Origin: Daphnia carinata
Taxonomy: Eukaryota > Arthropoda > Branchiopoda > Diplostraca > Daphniidae
NCBI RefSeq assembly: GCF_022539665.2
Contig: NC_081331.1
Location: 12,184,638 to 12,248,637 of the forward strand
DNA: 64,000 nucleotides
Reading direction: 5' to 3'
Notes under the pieces: model-generated
What the model saw: only the letters and a program-made list of their open reading frames with translations
Databases searched by the model: none
What the model was told of the DNA's origin: nothing
In this document: positions 13,023 to 25,002 of the stretch, piece by piece
How positions within the stretch are numbered: position 1 is the first letter of the stretch
How the letters are laid out: each line of letters begins with the position of its first letter
Translations under genes and position numbers: made by a program

Positions 13023-13476
13023 ATGCCTCCAAACGAAATTCAATATTCTGACAAATATACAGATGAAAATTTTGAATACAGGTAGGCGTTTCTTAAAAGA
13101 TGTGTTCCAGGTAGTGTCAAGCACTGTTGCATCATTGTTTCTTTTAGACATGTAATTTTGCCGGCGGAAATGGCCAAGTTGGTGCCTCGAACACACCTAA
13201 TGACGGAAACAGAATGGAGGAATCTGGGAGTTCAACAAAGTCCTGGTTGGATACATTACATGGTCCATAATCCAGGTTGATATAATTTGATTGATTTTAA
13301 CTCAATAAAAATAAGAATGTGGTTATGACATTGCAAATCAGCATTTAGTTGATGTGGCAGTGCATTTTCCAATGATTAGAATTTGAACTAACAATTTTCA
13401 TATTTCCTTAAATATAAATTATGTTTCTTCTTTTTCAGAGCCACATGTGTTACTTTTCAGACGTCCAAAAGAATAA
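13023..13476 (+). CDS. CKS1: Cyclin-dependent kinase regulatory subunit CKS1
   Basis: Small phosphate-binding adaptor of cyclin-CDK complexes, needed for processive CDK phosphorylation and, with SKP2-type F-box proteins, for substrate recognition. Three short exons: 13023-13081, 13148-13275 and 13439-13476, giving 74 aa. The protein is colinear with animal CKS1/2: [49 protein letters not shown] and the exit strand [13 protein letters not shown]. The HxPEPH hinge that controls domain-swapped dimers is present. All splice phases close, and the stop is at 13474-13476. The short C-terminus after RRPKE is in line with CKS1-type proteins. It is tail to tail with RPB7, 152 bp apart. Confidence 0.95.
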
Positions 13477-13628
13477 CGGCAATCATAATCAGACAACCCT
13501 TATAGTCTCCCCAGATATTTTTTTACATTATAAGAATCAAGATTTGCATTCCTTTCCTTGTTATATTCAATCTTGATGCACCAACACATGAATCATACTG
13601 TGACAATGAAAACATGCCTTTAAATAAA

Positions 13629-14474
<846 letters not shown>

Positions 14475-14639
14475 TCTGCTGATGTATAAGTAAGTTGGCT
14501 AGTATTCTTAAACAACTGCTTGAAGCTCAAGAATCTTTTATTCGAAAATTGAATAACAAACAAACGATCTCGGAAATGAATGCAAAATCTCTCGAATATA
14601 AAAACACTAAATAGTATATACTAAACGGTAAGCCAAAGC

Positions 14640-14911
14640 AAAAAAATGACGCCGACTGCGCCGGCTAGGTATCGGCCCCAAGCCAATCGGGGTTCGCATT
14701 TTGGGGCAGCAGGGTGGAGCAATCGGGGCTCATTTTTTCTTTGCCAAGTCTAATCAGAGTCTGTAATTCGGTGACTTAACTCCGATTGCGGCGTTGCGAT
14801 CCGTCGATCTTTTAAATACCGTTGGGGCTATCGGGGCGATCCATAATTGTTGCTCCGCTTCGCCCTGGTTGGCGAAACGGTGCCCCGATTGTGCCGCGAA
14901 TGGCTGTTTCC
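14640..14911. other. GC-rich island with recurring TCGGGG words
   Basis: This stretch is clearly more GC-rich than the AT-rich sequence on both sides. It repeats short words such as ATCGGGG/AATCGGGG (around 14686, 14722 and 14832) and CCCCGATTG. No gene is visible. It may be a remnant of a repeat element of different base composition. Origin uncertain. Confidence 0.4.
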
Positions 14912-14957
14912 CAACATGGTCTCAGTACATATGTCAACATGGTCTCAGTACATATGT
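14912..14957. repeat. Perfect 23-bp tandem duplication
   Basis: The 23-base unit starting CAACATGGTCTCAGTACAT occurs twice in immediate succession (14912-14934 and 14935-14957) without a mismatch, suggesting a recent local duplication. The unit itself contains the palindromic ACATATGT. Confidence 0.95.
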
Positions 14958-15439
14958 ACAGTATCCTGCACAAAAAGAAGAACACCCGATTTTATTTTTA
15001 AAAGCCATCTATGGGCAAAATATATTAATTATTGACCTTTTTTAAATAGGGTTAGGGCTGGTTTGGCGCAAAAACGCTATAATTTGGGAAGGGTAGTTTT
15101 AAGTCCAGACACCTTTTGCTAATGCCTCAGGTGTTACGAAAAATGTCTGGAAAAAGTAGAGTCTAGTCTTTTTTTGTTAGACCCCAACCCCCATGCCCCA
15201 GGCTAAGATGACAAATATCTAATGAAAAAAATATTATCCTCAGTCACCCACTTTGTTCAACAGCGCCTTAACAGCGCGGGAAAAATTTCGTCTCACACCG
15301 GGTTAGAACCACTGCAATCCGTATCTGAATCCGATGCTGTGCCACTGACCTATTACTTTTACTCGTTGTTGTCTATACTTTTGCTTATAAAAGGATGTGG
15401 AAGATGAATACAAAAATGGCAGTGCTATACGCTGCCGAT

Positions 15440-15530
15440 CTAGTTAGTCATTATGGTGCGTAAGCGGTAAGTTTCGCTTTACGACGCGGGAGATCGGTGT
15501 TCAAGACTTCACATAGAAAATCACTTTTAT
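15440..15530 (+). pseudogene. tRNA-like sequence, degenerate
   Basis: The stretch has an A-box-like segment (TATGGTGCGTAAGCGG), a possible anticodon arm and a B-box-like segment (GGTGTTCAAGACT). Pairing of an acceptor stem is not evident, so it is more likely a tRNA pseudogene or tRNA-derived SINE head than a working tRNA. Confidence 0.35.
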
Positions 15531-15652
15531 ACATCATGTCGTTCTGAAGAATCGTTTGTAAATAATATAACTTACAAATAGTAAAAAATTTTCCCCTTCA
15601 ACCTCCATGAAATAAACGATTATATAGGTATTTATAAGACAATGTCTTAAGA

Positions 15653-15722
15653 AATTGTAGCTCAGTGGTAGATGTTCGTATTCAGACACGGATAGCAGTG
15701 GTTCGATCCCGATATGAGACGA
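15653..15722 (+). pseudogene. tRNA-like sequence (A box and B box)
   Basis: It contains a good A box (TAGCTCAGTGGTAGA) and a good B box (GGTTCGATCCC) at tRNA-like spacing. The 5' and 3' ends do not form a convincing acceptor stem. A tRNA pseudogene or tRNA-derived SINE head is the best reading. It lies about 200 bp from another such sequence. Confidence 0.5.
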
Positions 15723-16079
15723 AATTTTTACCGCGCTGTAAATGCAAAGTCTTTTTCACACACCCCCTCCCCTTTCTAAAATCATAAAAGCCTTGAATAA
15801 TTATTTACGAGGAAAATAAACAGTCAAAATTGACAAATTTTGCATCAATCGATAGCTCTTTTCAACAGCTATCTACTTCTATGAAATTTATGTTAAATTT
15901 TCAGAAAAGGAAAAAGTTTAAGCGTAATATCTATTTTTTTGTTTTTATCAGTTGTGTCCATTACAACCTTAGATGGAAAAACAACAAAAACACATTTTGC
16001 CTTTAAGATTTTTCTATTTGAAAATGTTGATTATAATTACCTAAAAATGGATAGCCCTTACCAAGGGCTATCGATTTAT

Positions 16080-16430
16080 ATTATGTTTATATTATTTATA
16101 TATTAAATAAGCGAATATCGTAATTAATTTTGCTGACAAATAATTAAAAATTTGTATCTCTTATATTCGTTTATTTGAATTACTATAACTATTGTACATA
16201 TATATAATAGTAATATATATATTATAATTGTATGTATGTATAAATATATATCTATAATTGTAATATACTGTATATATATGTGTATTTATTACATTGTAGT
16301 ATTTATATACATTATCATAGTATTGTAAATATAAATTTATATAAAACGAATTCATATTATTCGCTTCGAAAAAATTAAGACATGCGCTACACGCATTTTT
16401 GTTTAACTGGTTTAACTTTAACGGTTTAAC
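16080..16430. repeat. AT-rich simple sequence
   Basis: The stretch is almost entirely A and T, with many TATATA/ATATAT words and little G or C. It has no coding potential worth noting. The apparent minus-strand frame across it is Tyr/Asn/Ile-rich and follows from the composition. Confidence 0.7.
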
Positions 16431-18635
16431 CATTAAAGCAACCAAATCAAAGCCCTAGGGGCGACAACACACACTTTCCCCATAAAGAAAACTGTAGGCG
16501 CGATTATGTACTAAGTAGTACATATTGCCTCGCGACCAGCCTGCTGTTTCCCTTTTAGCTGGCAATGATTTTGATCCATGGAATCAGGTTAATTCACTGT
16601 TTAAAAAATATATTAAAATTTAATGATAAACGTCACTAAAGGCGAATTTTGGTGCAAAAAATTCAACTGAGGTGAATTTTAATTTTTCTAATGTCCGTAT
16701 TTGCATAAATTTGGGCTTTTTAAAATTCGCTTCAGCTGAAATTCATCTTTCCGCGCTGGTTTTTCCACTTCAGCTAAGTGGAGGTCCGGGCCTCCATTCA
16801 GCTCTCCAATACACTATTCTCTTCTAGATTTTGGGCTCCTCCTCGAAAAACGAAACAAAAATCCACCCACTGCCCTTCGATTGAAGATTATACTGCAATT
16901 AAGCAGGTCAACGATTGAGGAAATCGTAATTAAATTCAAATTTAGCTTTCGCAATCCAAGCTGCGTTGTTCAACATGCAAGGACACAGTCAATGTTATCT
17001 ATATTACCCTAATAAATACTGTACAATTGAAGTATACCAATTCAAGGTTTTGAAATGTGTCGTTTTCTTTACATCTCACAAGCCCAAAATAGCTCACAAA
17101 AACCATTTACTTGTTTATTCACATGTTAGGACTAATGAATTTTGACTGTGTAACGTATGTCTCGTTCTATTTGAAGTTACGATCGAAATATTAGCTTAGC
17201 AGTTGGCGATGGAACTAACTTGTGATAATTTGTTTGTATCATCAAATTAGATGCATTTTAAAAACAAATGTCAATTCGTCCTGTACAAATGATACACCAG
17301 AAGCAATTGAAAAGTTAAAATGGCAGCTAACAGCATGCATCTTGACGAGGCCATCTTAAGTACGGTTAGTCTTTACCACCAAATGAAGGTTGTCCAAGTC
17401 CAGTCAAACTAAGAGGTCTCACCAAAAAAGAAGAAAACATTAGTTTCGTTATCTGGCAAACATAAAACAATAGACTGAATTAATGCTTTGTTAGGAGCCT
17501 AGCATGCTTATCTAAAATTACTCGCCACTTTTACATTCTTACCCAAGCAAATTATCGCCTCCAGCAGAGCTTAGATCAAATACCGGTTACCTCCTTGTCT
17601 TTTTCTTGCAAACAGACTATGTAAGTTCCGTTCAGCCAGCGAAGCGTCATTGAACACATTGTAAAAACGGGCCAAAGGCGTAAAAAAAACTTGTAGCACT
17701 TGAGAATGAAAAAGCTATCAACGTGGAAGTCTTCTTCAGGGCATAGTCTAATACATATGGCGAAAAAAGTAATAAAACACAACATAAATTACATTGACAC
17801 ATAGCAGGGGGGAAACCCCTCAAGCTCTTTTCATTCGGTTTTCAACTGGTACACCTGTTGCCAACCCCAAGGGCAAAGTGTGGACATTCAAGTTTTCATC
17901 ACAATATCAACACCATCAAGCCCACAAAATGATTTAGAATCAGAGCTGCCTTCTCCCATTTCAAAATAACCCCAAATGAGGACTCCACAAAGACGAAAAG
18001 ACAAACGGCATGACATACGTTTACCTTGTAAGTAAATTTAGGTCGCGAATAATCTTGTATGTCGGTGATTGTTTCTTTTTTCGAGTTTCGTTAAAGGAAA
18101 AAATTTTTTTGTCAATCTGTTAAACGAATATTTGTAAAGATTACTTTTTTCACCTTGAAATTCCCATTAGTTATTGACGTGATGTTTGGTCACTAGGCGG
18201 GTTTTCGTTCCATCAGAAAAATTAAAAAAAAAAAGGTTAGGGTTACTAACATGTTGGCTATTGTGTCGATCTCATAATAATATTGCCTCAAGATTTATTC
18301 GATCAGTTAAGGAAATTTGGAAAATTGTGAAACAATGGCTATTGGCCACCTCAAACCAGATGTGCAACAATGAATAACACAAAGCGTTTAGTCCCAACCT
18401 GTAGAATCCTGAAATTCTTAATAACAGTTCATCCATTTAAAGTTATTGGGACCATCAGCTAAAGATATTGTTACAATTAAGGTAATTGCCATTTCTGGGA
18501 GAGAAGAAATACTGTAGATATCGGGCACGTTAAATTTACGTTTCTGTTGACAAATGCAAATGGCATGCTTGAACAAACCAAGTGAACAAAAATGGCAACC
18601 CCAGTTGCCAAATTTACCAAGCATTAAAATAACAA

Positions 18636-19204
18636 GGTATTACCATGGTGTACAAGGATGGTGAAAGAACTCTTCGTTATAACGGCCTATCTCGGCTGAA
18701 GGCTAATAGGGGTCTAGGTTAGATATTGTCAGAGACGCCTAGTGGCCGATATTGAAGTAAAAGGTAAAGGCTGCACCTGCTTGAAAAATTTTCTAAGTCC
18801 AAACAAGGGGGACGTGTCCCATTATCCCATTACCTCTTAGCTATCAAATTACCGTTATAACTTTTCTTTTATTATATTATCGTATTTGACGTTTAGTTCG
18901 TTTAGAATAAATTTAATGATCCCGTTATAATGAATTAAATTTATATAGCAATAGGAAAGGAGAAAAAAGAAAGATCTATACTGGGTTCGAACTCGAGACT
19001 CCCGTGCTGTAATCGAGTGTTCTATCCATTAGACTACAGAATTTGTTATATTTCTTCTTATCGCGACACTACTAAATATGATGGTGGCGTTGGCTATATC
19101 TAACCTCAATTAGGCCACACCCACCTCCTATGAAACAGGCTTCATTCGAGATAGGCCTTAAAATGGAGAGTTGTTTCACCATCCTTGTACACCATGGTAT
19201 TACC
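18636..19204. mobile_element. 569-bp foldback (MITE-like) element with 28-bp terminal inverted repeats
   Basis: The left end 18636-18663 begins GGTATTACCATGGTGTACAA. The right end 19177-19204, read on the minus strand, begins GGTAATACCATGGTGTACAA. The two 28-base ends differ at one position. Weaker inverted similarity continues inward for about another 70 bases, including a shared GGCCTATCTCG word. There is no transposase frame. A tRNA-like sequence lies inside on the minus strand. No clear target-site duplication is visible, so the class is unresolved: a MITE, or a SINE-related foldback. Confidence 0.7.
18975..19045 (-). pseudogene. tRNA-like sequence inside the foldback element
   Basis: Read on the minus strand it shows an A-box-like GTCTAATGGATAGAACA and a B-box-like GAGTTCGAACCC at the right spacing. 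The T stem and acceptor stem pair poorly. It is probably a tRNA-derived remnant carried by the surrounding element. Confidence 0.45.
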
Positions 19205-20463
19205 CAGCAATTATTTTTAAAGTTTGCTTTCTCTATCAAATAAAATTTCCCCAACGGGTTCACAAAATGAAAAAAGAAATGGTTTGAATTATTTAGCGAA
19301 GGAAGAATGTTCAAAATTTATCTTGCCAACGTTCAATACTTTTTCCCTTTAGATGATGTTCGATTGTTCGTTGGCAGTTGCCACAAGCCCAAGGGTATGG
19401 TGTCTCAATCACGTTTTTGTTTTGGAAAGTAAATAGTGATGGCTTAATCCAGGTTTGACTAAGACCTGTGAAAGGTACTTGTTAACCTATTGTGGATGTA
19501 TTATTTGAAAATATAATTTATGTAAACCAACTAATGTCCAATTTGGATCAAATGCTACCCAAAAAAACTTGCCAAAGACTGTCGTGTCTGTCGAGTTCTC
19601 ATTGTCTTTTTTTTTCTTTTTTTTTTTTGCTTGTTAAAATACAAATTTGCATTGTTTTTTCTAAAAAAGTACCGGTTATTTCAATCCTACGCCATGTCTG
19701 ATGTTTGTCTTTATAAAGCATGTGCTGATTTACTTTTACATTTTATTATCTATTGACAGGGTATTCGTTTTAGTCTGACCCCGTTCGACGACAGTTTGTT
19801 GAATATTGTGGTGGATTTGAAGGGAATATTCCGCACAGCAACTGCGAAACTGTATTTCTTCTAAACGAAAGAATTGGTAATCCGCAGCTGACTATGACTG
19901 CCCATTTTCCCGTTGCAACTGGAATCTAGCCAAACGAAGTAGGTTTTAACGTCACAAAGCACTATGTTATGACATTTAGTATAAGTTTCCTGACTTTAAA
20001 TACTTTTAATCGCAAAAATCTGTCATTGGGTCCTGTACACCTTGAGGTTTATCAAGTGACGTATTTGTCAAGGGCCACAACGTAAGTTAGAGATTAGTTT
20101 GAAAAAGGTACGGTTAATTATTACAACTACTTCCACATTCTAAAAGGGTTCTAAGGGCAAAATCTAGTTTGAATGTTGTTCGATATTACGATTACCACTG
20201 ATGACTCATTTTAGGGAGATAAGTTTTATAGTGTGAAAATTGGTGAAGCCTTCATCCACAAAATTTCTCATTAATTGTATACATGTATTTTGCTGGCGAA
20301 TTTATGTGAAACACCCATTGTAGTGCACAGAAAAGGCGAAACCGCTAACGAACGAAAACTGGTTGACATGAACCGGTTTAATGTTTAAGTAAAGTAATGT
20401 GAGGGATGTGTTCATCGATGGTTGCCCTCATTAGACATTTACTGTTTCGATTTCTTTCTAACC

Positions 20464-20575
20464 CTCCCCCCCCCACCACAAAGAAAAGCAAACAAAAGAA
20501 AAAAAAAAAAAATCAAAAACAAAAAAAAAAACAAAACATAACAAAAAAAAAAAAAAAGTAAAATAAAAAATACAA
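20464..20575. repeat. C run followed by A-rich low-complexity tract
   Basis: A run of C (around 20465-20475) is followed by about 90 bases of A runs broken by single C, T or G. This resembles the end of an old retroposed copy or a slippage-prone tract. No flanking gene copy was recognised. Confidence 0.7.
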
Positions 20576-21388
20576 AATTTTTTTTGCCTCATTGGGTTGC
20601 TGTTATTCATTCTCAGAGTAGCATAATAATATTTCTCTTTTCAAATCAAAGTAGACCTACACATTTCTTTCATTGGCTGATTAGCTAAATAAAATCAACA
20701 AAGTTGGGCTTTGGCAACTGTGTAATCATTAATATGATGGTTAACGAACTTTAGCTATGGCCAGGTGGACGGCAATGCCTGTCGCGCACCTGCCCCGTAG
20801 GGCTAACAGTTGGGAAAACTATTTCATACATTCACATTACGCGTTCTACCTATCCCAACCTGTTGCTATGCAAAATGTCTGTTCATGTACCCACCGTTGA
20901 CATATTGTCGTTCCTTATTATTGTCTAGTTTGGGACCAAAACAGTGGTATCACGTGACTTGGCGCACCCAACCAACTGTGAGGATTTTGAACAAGGCTGA
21001 GCCTTCAGGGGACGAGCGAAAGGTGGCGCTCCATCTGCAGAGTACGGAGAGTGCGATGCAGCGAGCAGACAGAAGATGAGTGTCGTGTTGCGTGGTTGTT
21101 AGTTGTCTGTTGCGATAACACGCATTAATTGAAACGTTAGTTGTCAACTTAACAATTGGTTTCTTAGCACTAGTGGTTTGCCTCACATTACTGTACTAAG
21201 ATCTCGCATTTGAGTGTGCTGTGTTTTTGTTTGAAGATGCAACGCTTGAGCCATCTTCAACTATTTTGCTGAAATGTTTCATTAAAAGCAATAGTGGAGC
21301 GAAAATGTGTAAAAACCGATATTACATACGAAATGCTTCCAAGCTTCTAACTTTTACTTGGGCACAGTGAAAGTATGTTTCCAACACA

Positions 21389-24303
21389 ATGTATTTCTCA
21401 GTTTTCTGGTTGATGTTGATTGTGGTTTGGGAGAGCATGGCCTTTCAGGAATCCAAAGCTGTCACAGATGTGATGGATCAGCACGTAATATCCACCACAT
21501 TTAACACATCCATCATATTTGTTTATTATTTATGTACATGTATTATATCAGGATGGCCATATGCTTGAACAGACATCCAGCATGAGTAAGGGCAAGGGTC
21601 TTACCAGCCGTGCTTCCCCTATGATTTCCAAGCATGAAGAAATGATCTACCAAAAATTTGATACAGCAGGTATTTTTGTATAACTATTTCATTTACACAG
21701 TTTTCCTTCATTTTTTTTTCTTGTTTACAAAATTCAAGAATACAAACCAAGCATGGAAATTTTAGCTGTTGGATTTCAGTATAATAATGAAACTACGACG
21801 CTCCGTGTGTCTGTCTATGTCGGTATTCCGGAAATCAACGGTGAAACCTACAGCGCGCCCCCATTTAGAAAGCAATCCTTATCCACCGCATCGCCTCAGT
21901 CGAATCCAATGACGGAGAAGTTCACCAATTTCGAATTTTATTTGACAGCTTTACCGAACGGAATTTCATCGGAACCACCTACAACCTGTTTAAATGACAA
22001 TTTTTTACAACATTCAAGTCGAAATGTTATGGTCGGCTGCCCTCGTACTAAGGGCTCGTCACGGTATGACAAACACAATATCGATGACAATCACACTTCC
22101 TGCGTCGGCAGAGACGTGGTAATGTGTTATAAAAATTCGGCTTTCCAGACCAAAAGTTTATTGACATTTTTGCTTGAATCTTACAGAGGAATTTTACAGT
22201 TACCTTTAACCATGTCTATTCTGCATACTATTGCCTTCTGATTCAACCTCAAGTGAATAGGCATACGCGCAGAACGTTCACTCGCATGTTACACTATGAA
22301 ACGAATAGAAGCCAAACATCAGCTGACATAACCAGATGGCAGACCACGATAGACTTGCAGCCAATGCCTAGCAGGTAAAATGTGACATGATGAATTGAGT
22401 TCCGCCTCCGTGTATGATAATCACGCCGTAAAATTGGATATGAAAAAGTCAAGGCATTTCGGTGGCCTTTACGTTACCTAATTCTACCTACCAAATAATG
22501 AGTGGCCAACTCCGAGTGTATTTGATGCAAATGTCTGGCGAAAGATGCAACGACAGCAAACTAGTCCAAAGCGTTTGGTCAGAAATCCTGAAAATGGTAT
22601 GCACTTCGAAATTTGATTTATTGCATTCATAATCAGTTTCTTTTAACTTATTATTCTTCTAATATTGTCGAATAGGAACCTGAAAAACAATTTGCAGAAA
22701 TGGCTTTTTTCGGAAAGCCTCCTGGTATTTACTGCGTTGTCGTGGAGCCAATAGATGAAAGGTGCAATGGTAATAACTTCTGGAAAGTCAAAGGAGGAAC
22801 GTGCCGCCGGCACTCTGCAAAAGCCGTGAAGCTCCAAGGTCAATATTTTTATTATACCGGTTTTTTTTCACTATCTGCTAGAAATTCAACGTATAATCAA
22901 ACAAAAACAAAGACTTTTGTAGTATTATAAGATTTTTAAATGTTAACCTGTTTTATTAAAATTACAGCTTCGCCATCACACATAGAAAGCAACGGAAATA
23001 ACAAGCCGTTGGTCATCGTTAGAACACCAACAACTGACGTCTGGGCCAACTTCTACATTATCTGTGCTTTCGCCCTCGGTCTAGTACTCATCTCTTTGCT
23101 CGGTATAATGTTATTTTATCGCCATCGCCACAAAAAGCGCCTCCGGCAACGTCGCCAACAGTATCTTGGTATTTTAAACAGTTTTTCCCTAAAGAAAATG
23201 CGAAATGTCGTTGTTTTATTATATGTCTATCTGTGTATGTTTCATGTTACAGCTGGGTGGGAACCGAGCACGGATGTTTCGCGGGCCCAGTCAAACATCT
23301 CTGATGTCACCAGCATGAAGAAGTTGTTGAATGAACAACGGAATGATATTAGCAACGACTGCGATCATATTCTTAACAATGGAATAGTCGAAAATATATT
23401 GTGTACTCATTTCTCCGTTTTGCTGCTATATCGCCGAGACGATGCTCAAGTGTCTCAACGTGCAACTGACCTTCGAAAACGACTGCAATCCGAATGCGGA
23501 GACAAAGTGAAGGTGCGATAGCTGGAGAGCATTTTGATATCCTTTTCCTGGAAAAATGTATTCGTATTTGAATAGTTTATTTTATATATACGTTTTTTAT
23601 TTTCTTTATTTTTATTTTGTGGTTGTTGTTGCTGTGACACATCTGCAACTACCGCAAATGGATTTTACAGTTCTTTTATATGACACAGGTGTACGATTAT
23701 GGAGATGAAAGCCAATGGGAAGAAATGTCCATCGAAGGACTGGATTGGCTGCCAAATCGTATCTATGGAAATCAAGAGACCAATGGTTGTTTCAACCGAA
23801 TTGTTGTCATCCATAGTCCATTGCAACCGAAAATCAGAAAAGAAAAAAAACAAGAAAATGACGGGGATATGGAATGCTTAAACCCGTTAATTATTGAGCA
23901 GTTGCCTGAGGCGATGGTCCATTGCCAAAGAAATGGTCATCTTTGCTCTACGACTGATCACGAATTTCTCTACGGTATGCAACTCTTGAAGGGCTGCATA
24001 CGTGAATCTGGTGACAGTTGTGTAAATGTAGAGAAACAGCAGCGTGGCCAACAGTCTGCAAGTCCTTACAGACGTGTCTTTAATGTCCGGTACTTTGAAA
24101 TTGAAACGATAAATAGCCATTGAAGCTTTCAGCAGTTTATTATTTTCTTCCGTTTCAGGTACACGGACATGATAGACAACCAGTTATCTGAAACTGAAAA
24201 TCAAAATATTGCATATCCTGATCTTACGGTGGCACCGTTTACTTGTTACCTTTTACCTGGGCATTTCAATCAACTCTTACAGCACTTAACCTCAACGCAA
24301 TAA
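21389..24303 (+). CDS. Interleukin-17 receptor-like SEFIR membrane protein
   Basis: Single-pass receptor whose cytoplasmic SEFIR domain should recruit an Act1/CIKS-type adaptor in IL-17-like innate signalling. Exons: 21389-21484, 21552-21669, 21739-22118, 22187-22374, 22503-22596, 22676-22838, 22968-23168, 23253-23512, 23689-24089 and 24159-24303, giving about 681 aa in frame. The start is chosen at 21389 because the ATG at 21374 hits an early stop; it gives a signal peptide (FWLMLIVVWESMA). The Cys- and N-glycosylation-rich ectodomain runs to about residue 370. One membrane helix (IICAFALGLVLISLLGIMLF) is followed by basic residues. The SEFIR domain starts near residue 465 with VLLLYRRDDAQVSQRA and continues to RIVVIHSPL; the C-terminal extension ends the protein. 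The intron at 23169-23252 is 84 nt and open in frame, so it could be retained. Ligand specificity is unknown. The ectodomain fits IL-17R only loosely. Confidence 0.82.
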
Positions 24304-25002
24304 CGATATTTACCCACAAATCAAACTGGAAACGGAAAATTCCAACCCGTTTGTTCTCAGCTAGTGGTATACTCGATGAATCTCTGGTCAATTTGTGTTT
24401 GTCATTATGAGCAAGTCTTATCGTCGTTGCGATACCCCAATGTCAATTTTGGTTTGATCTGCTTCGTTTTGGTTATTTCTAGTATGCTCGACTTTCGTCC
24501 ATTTTTGATGGTAATTTTTTCAAGAGAAATGTGCTTTCGTTTTATTTCGGAGTCATCTGATCATAGTTGTTTTGTTGTCAATGTGTTAAGGTTTGGAATG
24601 AAGGCATTGAGCTAGAGAACGCTGAATAGCGGTCATGGATTTCAACAGCAAAGAAACGTACCTACTCTAGATGTTTGAAGCGAAATTGATTTACCATCAG
24701 TTGGGTGTCGTGATGTGCGATTATCCTTTATTGCCTCAGACATCAGGGTGTTCCTTGTAAATTATCATCAAACGTGAAAAATGTTTCAACCTCAAATCCC
24801 CTTTCTTAATTAATTCGTCTTCGTACCTGTTTGGCAAACGGAATGGTTAATTGATATATGTTTTTTTTTATACGTTTGCAACCTTGCATATTTGCCGTTT
24901 TTCTCAATAAATATATCTGGCACAAGTGAAGAAACTGTTCAGTATTTTGTTGACGTCTGTCAAATTTGAACGGTATGGTGTCGAGTCAATGGGGAACATG
25001 CA
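24304..25002. other. 3' flank of SEFIR gene and 5' flank of codanin gene
   Basis: AT-rich sequence without a supported gene. An AATAAA at about 24906 in a + orientation could serve as polyadenylation signal for the SEFIR transcript. The remaining bases up to 25002 should hold the codanin-1 promoter. Confidence 0.5.

Larger units (their letters stand above)
14475..21388. other. Gene-poor 6.9-kb interval between RPB7 and the SEFIR gene
   Basis: No convincing protein gene was found on either strand. The interval holds the individually listed GC-rich island, tandem duplication, tRNA-like sequences, AT-rich stretch, foldback element and A-rich tract. A short coding-like stretch at 19763-19930 is discussed among the rejected items. 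The last few hundred bases presumably carry the promoter and 5' UTR of the SEFIR receptor gene. Confidence 0.5.

Noticed and set aside
19763-19930. Coding-like stretch with FVEYCGGFEGN, reminiscent of part of a Kunitz domain
   Set aside because: Only two of the expected six cysteines are present, a stop follows, and no adjoining exon fits. Similarity is too weak to call.
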